64,000 bases of DNA from Trematomus loennbergii. Lineage: Eukaryota; Chordata; Actinopteri; Perciformes; Nototheniidae. A program made the position numbers and the translations under genes. Position 1 is the stretch's first letter. Each line of letters opens with the position of its first letter. The notes below the pieces were generated by a model. That model had not been told where the DNA came from. It did not search any database and worked only from the letters and a program-made list of their open reading frames with translations. The stretch is from contig JAAOOA010000381.1 of NCBI GenBank assembly GCA_012861695.1, positions 299,772 to 363,771 on the forward strand, in the 5' to 3' direction. Positions 54,956 to 64,000 of this stretch are shown piece after piece.

Positions 54956-57764
54956 ATGGAGCAGATCACAGACTATCTCTGCAGGTATAAAAACTACAAC
55001 TTCGCCGTCGATTTCACAACTCCAGAGTACCTTGATTCCCTCCAGAGCTTTGAAATAAGAGATAGTGACATATTCCTCGTCACTTATCCAAAGTCAGGTG
55101 AGTGAGAGGAACTCTTCATGACATAATTTGCATTTACAGTTGTGTGCATTGCTTGGAACAGATGTACTGATCAGGTGTGATGCACCCCCCCTTCAGGTAC
55201 TATATGGACTCAACAGATCATCATCTCCATCTGCGACTTAGAAGGAGGTCTGAACAAATATCAAAACAACTTGGAGCAGATGCCCTGGCTGGAGTACAGG
55301 GAGTCTAGAGAGGATTATGCTCTTCGACCCTCTCCACGACTCTTTGCCTCTCACCTCACCCCGACTCTCTTACCTCCAGGACTAAAGGACAAGAAGGCAA
55401 AGGTCAGCATTTTATGGAGGGCCGAAACAATAATAAATGTATAACCTTTTTTTTATTTGAAAAGATTGTGGTAAGGACCTCATTTACAAAACAATCCTAG
55501 GTATTAATAGAGAACATTTAAAAAAAATTCCAAGGTCAGTATAAACAGCCACCAACTGTTTGATAAGGGCCAACATAAAAATACAGCAACGGAGTATAGG
55601 TCATGTTATGTAAGGGAGTAATTCCAATTTGGTCTAAATGCTGAACTGCATTGTCTTAAATTAGTATACTCAGTGACAGAACATAAATTAGAGTGTAATC
55701 AAATATTTGTAAAAGGTTTGCAAGATATATAGACAAAATGTTATAAAATAATCTGAAAAAACTTGTTCTGGAAAAAGATTCTAGATATTTTCTGAAATAT
55801 ACGTCAGAATAAGAATGCTCGAACATTTTCCTTTTCGATTAATTCAAAAATCCAAGGTATCACTTAATCATGCATCTTTTCAATGGAGTTAGATCAGGAG
55901 GGGACAATAGTACATAGTCGTTTTATTCTGGACTGATTCATGTTTTTTAATGTCAGATTATCTACGTGATGCGGAATCCAAAAGACAACATCGTCCTTAT
56001 TACCACTTCTGTCTTAACTGTAGCGACCTGGAGACTCCCAAAAGCTTTGAGGACTTCTTTGAGCAGTATGTGACGGGCAACGGTAAGAAACCTCCACATC
56101 AGAGGCTGGAAGATGATGTTCAGAAAGGGACCCGGGCTGATAAATGCTAATTACAGTACAACCATGTGATCATGACAATTTGAGAGAAAGATTGGAAAGA
56201 ACCTTTAATCTTAAATAAAAAAAAGGTTTATATGTTTTCACTTGTTGAGATTATGTTGACAATACCTGCAGACACAGAAGTCTTGCTTGCAGACAACTAT
56301 ACATGATGATATTTTAATCAAAATGTTATAACATACAATACTAAGATAAATTAAATATGATATAATAGCCTATTTATATACATTTAATGGGTTGGAAACC
56401 TTTATGAAATACAATCCGTGTAATTTATTGATAACATTTTAATGGAATACTATATGACATTTTATAACATTTTCATACAATAAATTAATTCACTAAACTT
56501 TACTATACTTTTTTTAATGAGCCATCTTTTAGTTTTTTCATGGCATATTATATTGTGACTATTTACATTACATGTTTCTATCAAATACTTTTTCATTTCA
56601 TACTAAACAATGTTTTTTAATGACTTTCTTGCTATAATATAATATGATTTTTCTATGACACCGTTTTTAAACATACTATACAACATGTTGTCATCTCTTT
56701 CTGATGTCACTATACTATGACGTCTTTTAACATTAGTTTTACAATTGTTATCATTAATTGGGAAATTCTTTATTATGTGCTAATGCTTTGAAATGCACAT
56801 TACCTTTCTGGGATATCTAAAGTACATCTCCATTTTACAGTGGGAGCATCTTCCTGGTTTGACCACATCAGGGAGTGGCATTCAAAAGAGACCAGTACGA
56901 CACCCTCTTCCTGAGCTATGAGGACATGATTTTGGTAAGACGGTCTTTGCTGTAATTGTAAAGTATTTTTTGTTTGAGGAAGACATGCATTTCAAATCAT
57001 TTTAGTTTTATGAAATAAAAGATCCGGTTAATTTAAAATATGGAAATAGATTACTAGTCAACGTTTTAACTTGTTTTTTCTCTTAAAGGACCTGAAGGCG
57101 GCAGTAACGAAGATCTGCACTTTCTTAGGGAAGAACCTGAGTGAAGCTGACATTGAGAAAGTTGTGGAAAAGTCTACTTTCAACAACATGAAGAAAGACT
57201 TGAAAGCAAACTACGAGTTTATGCCACAAGAGAAGGTGAAGGCAGACTTCATGCGCAAAGGTAACGTAACCAGTGATGGAAGAAGTTATAGACCCTTTAC
57301 TCAAAGTAAACATATAAATACTATGATCCTAAAATACTCCATTACAAATAATTGAAAATGTCACTTAATTAGAAGTACATAAGGGTGATCAAATGAATGT
57401 ACTTCAAGTATCAAAAGAAAAGTACTCAGTGTTCAGATTGGCTACTTTCATAGTCTTATAGAATATACATTAGTTTTAATCGCCAACATTTACATGTTAT
57501 ATTATTGTAATTGTATGAGCCCATTTCATTTACAGTGCTGCATCATATTATATAGGCAAATGATGTGTTTTTTATTTGTATAAACTATAACTGCAGCTCT
57601 TGTGCAGAAACATATAAACAGATATCAGGTCAGATAGTTTTTTTTTTTTTACAGGTAAGATCGGTGACTGGAAGAACACCTTAAGCGCCGCTCAGAGTCA
57701 AAGAGTGGATCAACTGCTGCAGGAGAGACTCAGTGATTTGTCTCTGAACTTCATCTGGGAGTAA
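54956..57764 (+). CDS. Cytosolic sulfotransferase (SULT3/amine-type-like), two frame breaks
   Basis: Transfers sulfonate from PAPS to small acceptors in the cytosol. Six exons with GT-AG borders: 54,956-55,097, 55,197-55,402, 55,957-56,082, 56,841-56,934, 57,089-57,260 and 57,655-57,764. Exon 1 reads [20 protein letters not shown] to the PAPS-binding TYPKSG, completed by TIWTQQ in exon 2. Exon 3 has [10 protein letters not shown], then (other frame) [20 protein letters not shown]. Exon 4 has [12 protein letters not shown] and YEDMIL. Exon 5 has [19 protein letters not shown]. Exon 6 supplies GKIGDWKN and ends SLNFIWE. Exon 3 (126 bp) and exon 4 (94 bp) are each one base shorter than the usual 127 and 95, breaking the frame near 55,994 and 56,884. 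Splice sites and the rest are intact, so consensus error or very recent decay are both possible. Subfamily is tentative. Confidence 0.9.
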
Positions 57765-57876
57765 GAAGAGTTGCAGAGGTTTTTAATTCTGCAATATCTT
57801 GTCCAATGTATTTTATAACTTCGACAGATGATGTTAATGTGTAACTGTTGATATGCGTCACAATAATGCTTTATAA

Positions 57877-58446
57877 CGGACCGTCCACACAGCAGCGTTA
57901 AAAAAATCTTGAAACGCTTCTGCCCATTCACTTTGAATGGGGTGACGTCACTTTGCCTCACTTTTCGCCGAACTGCATTGTGGGCAGGCGAGCGGAGATT
58001 TTCAGGATTCAAAGTTGAGCAATGTTCAACTTTTGAAGCTGAGGTGGAAGCGTCAGCCAATCAAATCCCATGTATGCAAATCTGACAGTTCAAGCGCTAG
58101 CCAATCAAACCGCGTGTATGCTGGGAGAGACATACCGCAGGTCATTTCCTCATATTCCAAAAATGGAGGAGAAATTAGCGGTAGGGAATCACCCGGTGCT
58201 TTATGACCAGTCCCTATTTACCTACCGGGATACAAACCGGAGGAGCCAGGCATGGAGGGAGGTGGCAGAGACAGTGGTAGGTTTTCGCCTGTTTGGGGAG
58301 TTTATATCCAGTTTACTTCAAACTTTTTTGCTTCGTATGTCGGGGGCGGGAGATTCATGTGATTGGTGCCTTGCTCGCAAAAAATCCCCAAGCTTCAGAT
58401 ACGCCCACCTCCAAGATTTTTTTAACGCTGCTGTGTGGACGGTCCG
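57877..58446. mobile_element. PIF/Harbinger-type MITE with perfect 35-bp TIRs
   Basis: 570 bp. The ends are perfect inverted repeats over 35 bp (CGGACCGTCCACACAGCAGC onward) and are flanked by TAA on both sides (57,874-57,876 and 58,447-58,449), the TWA-type target of PIF/Harbinger elements. It has no transposase; the ORFs across it have no domain. It begins 112 bp after the sulfotransferase stop and ends before the first downstream AATAAA, so it is probably transcribed as part of that 3' UTR. Confidence 0.93.
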
Positions 58447-58476
58447 TAACCCCTGCTTGGACTTCTGTACTGGAAA

Positions 58477-58493
58477 AATAAAACGGCAATAAA
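58477..58493 (+). terminator. Candidate poly(A) signals of the sulfotransferase
   Basis: AATAAA at 58,477-58,482 and at 58,488-58,493 are the first good plus-strand signals after the sulfotransferase stop, lying 30-45 bp beyond the MITE. Assignment is by position only. Confidence 0.5.
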
Positions 58494-58510
58494 GTGTTGG
58501 CCAATCTGTC

Positions 58511-58516
58511 TTTATT
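58511..58516 (-). terminator. Poly(A) signal of eif3d
   Basis: TTTATT on the plus strand is AATAAA on the minus strand, about 75 bp after the eif3d stop at 58,590. It lies about 18 bp from the plus-strand signals, so the two genes end almost on top of each other. Confidence 0.75.
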
Positions 58517-58589
58517 GAATGTCAAAGGTTAAATTGTGTTTGTGTATGATGTTGAATTGCTTCGGTCACTGTGTAGACGACACCACACT

Positions 58590-61500
58590 TCAGACCTCTT
58601 CATCTAGAATAAGAGAAAATAAAACAGTTTAATATCATTAAACAAAACAAGTTATATAAATGATCAGATTACTGCAGATCCAGATTGGATGTAATCTGGA
58701 TAGAGGAAACCTGCTTTGTGGAAGAGAAAAACATACCAGATATTGTACTAAAACAGGTTTATTTTACTCCAAGTAGCTTTTATAGATACAAAAAATATGA
58801 AAATAATTAAAGCTAGGGCCAGATTAATCTATATAATAGGTTTATGACCGAAGATGGAACAGTTTTAACAACTACATTGGGTTACATTTTTCAAATACAT
58901 TTAGCATTTGACTTCAGAATTACAATCCATCAGCCTGCTGCAGCTCAAACTGTAAAATAAACGACTTAACATGTAGCAATAGCAACTAAATCTCACCTTC
59001 TTCCTCCTCATCCTCTTCATCTTCCTCCTCCTCCTCCTCCTCATCAGAGCTGAAGGTTCCGTCAGGCAGGCTGTACACCCGAATCACTTGCTGTTAACAG
59101 AAAGAAAACAGAATATCGACCCATTAGCTCAACAGTTCACGATCATTTAAAAAAAAAAAAACAGGATGTTTTATGAATCTTTGAGATGTAGCTCACCTTG
59201 TTGGGGTCCTTGAGGATGAGGTACTTGCCCTCGTCCAGCTTGCGGCAGATATCAATGACGCAGCGCAGGATGCCCCAGGCGTTCTCCATGCTCAGATTGA
59301 TCTGGCTGGCAAACTCGTTGGGCTTGAACTGCTGCGTTCCCAGCACCACGTGACGGGCCGAGTCCTTCGCGTGGTACCGAGACACGTACCTGAAGGACAG
59401 AGAGGGAGGCAGTCAGTGCACGCTCTCACACACTATGGTCTGCTGAAGCTTGGGCTTATTGTCTCTATATAGTTAACTGAATCCTATTTTAAGACATTAG
59501 TTTGCATCATAGACGCAAAGCACAGGTATAGTGGTTTGTTTCAGGCCGTGTATTTAATTAGAATAAAACATACAAATAAATGATGCTCTTCATTTATTTG
59601 CCAAATGTGTTTCCGTTGCACTTTGTCTGCCAAATGTGTTTCCGTTGCACTTTGTCAAATTGCTTTCATCCGTACACCGACCTTTCCTACTCAGCTTAGC
59701 GCAATAAAAACATTTGTGATAGTTCAAGATTAGAACATTTTTGTATGTGCAAATTGAAATGTTCATAAGAGGCAAGAGGAAGGATATGCATAACGACTCC
59801 TCCATATATTCAGTATGATAGAATGGTGTGTGTTCCTCACCCCAGTTTGAGGTACTCGGACCCGGCCAGCATGGCGCAGCAGGTCCAGCGGGCCAGCTTG
59901 TAGCTGTTGTTCTTCAGCTCAGTGGCCAGCACGGCTCCCCTCTGAGAGTCCAGCTTCTGACGCCAGTCCACCCCGTTACAGCTCTGAGGACGAGACGGAG
60001 CAGATACATCAGACACAATTCAACTGACATTAATGCTTGATACTCTTGCTTCAAAGGATGAGTCAGGATTTGATTTCTTAACACAAGTTTTGGAAGTATT
60101 TTATTATAAATATAACAAAAACACTTCTTATTTCACTACAGAGCAGCTGGAATATTTCTTATATTCTTTTTACACAATTCAACCTTTTTTACAAGTACAT
60201 CATAAGTCAGTCCTCAGTAATGAAGTCCTCCAACAGTGTGGGCATCCTGGCACTTACTGGCCTTTTGCTTACTAATTCATATGGTACTTGTTTGTTGTGA
60301 AATAAACTAAACCAAAAGTAGCTCATGACTTTGCAAAAGACTTAAATCATGTAAAGACAAACAAATCCTCTGCTCCTGAAAGAACTCCCGCTGCCTCTTA
60401 CCCTGGAGTCCCACTCGTTGAGGGTCTTGACGTTGAGGAAGGACACTTCTCCGTTGGCGCCGGTCATCACTCCGTCGTGCTCACAGCGGACGATCAGGTC
60501 GATGTCTTCCCCGAGCTTCCAGTGACGGTACCTAAAGAACAAAAAATGAAGCCGTCAGCCTAAGAGGAAGTTATTACGTCCAATGACGTGTATATAGTGT
60601 ACGTAAACATAGTTTATTTATCTTGCGTTCATACCTGTAGGCAACAGAGGCCACCTCACTCTTGTCCGTATCCTCCTCCACAAACGGGTTGGGGTTAGGA
60701 AACTTGTGCCTCTCTCCACCCTGGAGAAATGAAAACAGAATACAGTTTAGTTTATGTCTTTTTAAGGGATACAACTCAAACAATACATCATTAAATATTA
60801 ACAAAGGCAGGTTTATTCTGACCAAATGCTTATTATACTTATATCACCTAACCTTTTTACATAACTTAATTTGTACAATTTTAACTACTAAATTAAATGA
60901 AACAAACAAAAACAAGTTTACGTATATTAGCCCAAAAGCCCAATAAATGCTAGTGTTCAGTTTGATGTTTTAATCCTCATTTTTTCAAATGCATTACACA
61001 TTTTTATTTCCCCTTTAAACTATATAGAAACCTCTCACTACAGACAGAAGGATTTGACTAGCTTAGCACAGAGACTCTGGTAATGGTGAGGGCTTTACAT
61101 TGTGAACTTGTTCTCACCATGCGTAAACACTGCTGGCTGAAGTTGTGGTTGATGTACGTGGCCTCCATGGCCAGGTTACGAGGAGAGTTGAAGGAGTTTC
61201 CCTCGTCCTGCGGCGGCTCATTGGCCGTCTCACTCACGGTGAGCAGATCTGAGAGCAGCGGTTACAGGCAGGTTAAAATACAGTACAGAAAGAAGTATTC
61301 AGATCCTTCGCCTCATTAAAAGTACTAATACAAAACGGTAAAATGACTCTACTACAAGTAAAACTCCGGCAAGACATTTGGTCTTAAAAGTATGCAAGTA
61401 TTATTAGCAAACTTATTAAAATTATGAAAAAAGGTAACATTTTTTGTGCATAAAAGTGTAGTTTTAGTACTTTAAATGAACGTAATGATTGTGGAGTAAA

Positions 61501-63874
61501 GCTTCCTGTGTGTTTCATCATGTTATTTGATCCCTTACTTGTTAGAAGTAAACTGTTGATGTATTTTCAGAAGAAACTGCCCCATGTTCAGCTTTGTGGC
61601 CATACAATTCACAGCTGATCTAAACAGCTTTTTAAAGTATTTCTTAAGTTTACACATCTGGACTAGGTTATCTTAACTGGACAGTAAGGAGAGGAAAAAC
61701 TGTCATCCAAAAAGTAACCAAATCTGTTGAGAGTAAATTGAGATGGGTCTAAAATATCTTTGTGAAACCCCCGGTGTCAGTAGATCTCTCACCAAAGTCA
61801 GAGTTGTCTCTCTTGTCAAAGAACAGCTTGTTGCCCACTCTCTGCACGATGATGTCCCAGGAGTTGACAGAGCGTGTGCAGCACATCAAGGTCGCCAAGA
61901 TGGCGTCGGTGGCAAACACATTACCCTGAGTCTTAGCCAGCTAGAAGGAGAACAGGAAAATGTGTGTTGACGTAAAAGAAAAGCACTGTTTGTTTACTGT
62001 ATCAGCTGATAATGGTCAAATGTGCGCACCTTGCGGATGACGGGATCATCAGTGGTGGTGACGGTGTGGAAGATCCTCTTGATGCTTTTCAGCTGCTTCT
62101 CATTGCGGGTGGTGATCCGGTCAAAAGCCTTATCGTAGTGCTCCAAAGCACCGCAGCACTCACTGCAACAAAAACATTAAAAATGGTGTGTCTGTGTCAT
62201 ATCACCTCAAAAAATTTTTAAATCTTTAAACAAAATCCTAAATTTAAATAAATGGATTAATCAGATTAGGTTATTTTTTCCATAAACATTTTGTAATGCT
62301 AGCAGACTGACAATCTTAGGGCAAAACATAGTGTGTTATTTGCGTTAATCCTGTAAATAACCCTCTGTGTGCAGCAATTGGAAGAGCTAACAGTTTTTGA
62401 CCAGAGGGAAATGTATGTTTTTTGAAAAGCTTGTCACAACAGAAGTCAGAAAACATCTTACCACTGGAATTCTACAAATTGTTAAATACTCCACCCAACT
62501 TTAATCTGCAGAAAAAATGTGTTGAAATAGAATCAAAAGTGCAAAAAAGGAGACTTACATGTCCTCGGGGTCAGCCACCTCGTTGTATCTCATCTTCATC
62601 AGTCGGGGGAAGTCCATCTCCTCCTTCACCTCCCAGTCGCTCCTCACCTCCACAGAGGAGTCTCGGGGCTTCAGCTGGGCCTCAAAGTGTATGTGCACAG
62701 AGGAGGAAGAAACGAGAGGGGGAGAAAGGGGGTATGGAAGGATAGAAGGGTTGAATGGGGGGGGAAAGGTGGTATGGGAAGAACAAATGTTAACACCCAT
62801 GTTGACAAAGCCCTATACAGAAGGATCAATAGGCTTTCCCCCCTCAAAATGTATCAAAGAAATTAAGTAAATGTTCTGCCATCAACAATTTGACACCAAA
62901 AAGAATGATTCAGATTATTAAAATAAAGGCTGATAAATGCTCTAACGACTAATCGACCAATGAGTAGCGCTCGCAGCTCTAATGCAGTAACAAATTTGAG
63001 TAACCGATCGAAACCTGGGATTTCTGGTCCCACTTCTGACGGACACCAAACTGCTTCTGGAACTTCTTCTGCAGGCGCATACGATCCCTGCAATAAAAAC
63101 AAATTGGAGGTTCATACCATAATGGGATCATTCTTCTAACAATAAGATCAGCTAACGTTGTACATTTCTCACCTCTCCTTTTGCTTGGCGCTCTTGGGGA
63201 GTGTTTGCATGTTGAACTGAGTCATGTTCCTGCGATCTTTCTCCCTGCGCATATTCCTCTGTTGACACAAAATACATCATGTTATGGGCCGGTTCAAATA
63301 TAATACACAACCCTTACATTTTAATACATGAGGCAACATTCAATGTTTCTGCGGTCTGGTTTACCTGAGCAAACCTCATGCGGTTCCTCTGGTAGGCGGT
63401 CTTCTGCGTCTTGGCCGTGTCCACCAGCTGGAAGCTTGTCTCATCCTCCTCGTGAAAGTAGGCGTACTGACTACCGCCTCCAAACTGAGAGGAATACTTA
63501 TCTGAAGAAAATATATATACATGAGAAATCAACTTTTGTTTTTCCTAACATCTGAAGTGAAAGACACTTTATTGAAAGTTAGGTGGAGGTACATTTGGCG
63601 GGACAGCAGTTTTACTCACTTGTGTATCTCTTGTCTTGATAAGTCGCTCCAGTCCAGTCAGCAACCTGACAGAGAGAAATACATTGTGAGGAAACTGAAA
63701 ACAACCTGCTTCTTAGATGAAACACTTTATTTTATGTGAAAAAACAAACCTTTCCGAGACGGTCTCCTTTGCTGAAAGGCTGGTAGGGCATGTCTTTAAA
63801 TTTATCTGGGACCGCACAGGGACCCCATCCGGACGGATTGTCCTGGATCACGGGGCGTTGAACTTCGCCATGAC
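58590..63874 (-). CDS. eif3d: Eukaryotic translation initiation factor 3 subunit D
   Basis: A subunit of the eIF3 scaffold that binds the 40S ribosome; eIF3d can also bind the mRNA cap. Fifteen coding exons (minus): 63,750-63,871, 63,620-63,665, 63,365-63,501, 63,173-63,258, 63,015-63,087, 62,559-62,674, 62,030-62,162, 61,793-61,940, 61,118-61,248, 60,635-60,720, 60,402-60,531, 59,841-59,983, 59,197-59,389, 58,997-59,090 and 58,590-58,603. Junction phases agree throughout. Readable blocks include [84 protein letters not shown] and [15 protein letters not shown] followed by the acidic tail. The coding sum is 1,652 bases, one short of 551 codons. The missing base is in the C run just after the start (63,852-63,855). 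A CAG acceptor just upstream of the ATG implies a 5' UTR exon beyond the window or upstream. Confidence 0.97.
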
Positions 63875-64000
63875 CTGAAGTCGGAGTGGAGAAGACATTT
63901 CTGTGAACCATAGTTTCATTAAATGATTGCAATGATGGCCGGATAAATAAATACAGTACATAGCATAAAAGTGTTAACAAGCACAGAGTCTCAGGAAATG

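Overview
The window is vertebrate nuclear DNA, almost certainly from a ray-finned (teleost) fish. Genes are split by GT-AG introns. The repeats are a teleost mixture (Helitron, DIRS, BEL/Pao, Ty3/gypsy, L2/Rex-type LINEs, PIF/Harbinger, hAT, piggyBac- and Kolobok-type MITEs, tRNA-derived SINEs). The only conserved host genes are a cytosolic sulfotransferase and eif3d, both at the right-hand end. There are no operons and no prokaryotic features. LAYOUT: 1-1.2 kb holds a decayed DIRS-type reverse transcriptase (-). 1.3-7.2 kb holds a Helitron Rep/helicase pseudogene (+) split by a 3 kb element (family X) that carries a BEN-domain-like exon. 7.3-8.5 kb is an internally deleted THAP/DDE transposon, 8.7-9.5 kb a hAT relic, and 10.1-11.2 kb a TTAA-flanked piggyBac-type MITE. 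12.4-18.8 kb is a four-level nest: TIR element > LINE > hAT MITE > second hAT MITE with a perfect 8-bp target-site duplication (TSD). 19.7-25.3 kb is a TIR element holding a young, deleted gypsy retrotransposon and two SINEs. 25.6-45.4 kb is a Harbinger transposon (transposase +, Myb/SANT-like protein -) swollen by insertions. Its transposase is split by a LINE flanked by a 336-bp direct duplication of the transposase. That LINE is in turn split by a 7.5 kb element with 1.6 kb terminal inverted repeats and a 6-bp TSD. An L2 LINE with a 9-bp TSD lies in its right part. 45.4-46.8 kb is another family X copy with a TTAA-flanked MITE. 47.5-54.5 kb is a nearly complete BEL/Pao retrotransposon. 55.0-57.8 kb is the sulfotransferase gene (+) and 58.6-63.9 kb is eif3d (-). 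These two are tail to tail, with a Harbinger-type MITE in the probable sulfotransferase 3' UTR. READING: the first 54 kb is a graveyard of nested transposons ending about 450 bp upstream of a host gene. At least nine protein-coding stretches, including essential eif3d, are broken by one missing base, mostly in homopolymer runs. This looks more like residual consensus error than biology and should be settled before any of these genes is called a pseudogene. The least explained object is the 7.5 kb long-TIR element at 27,909-35,449.
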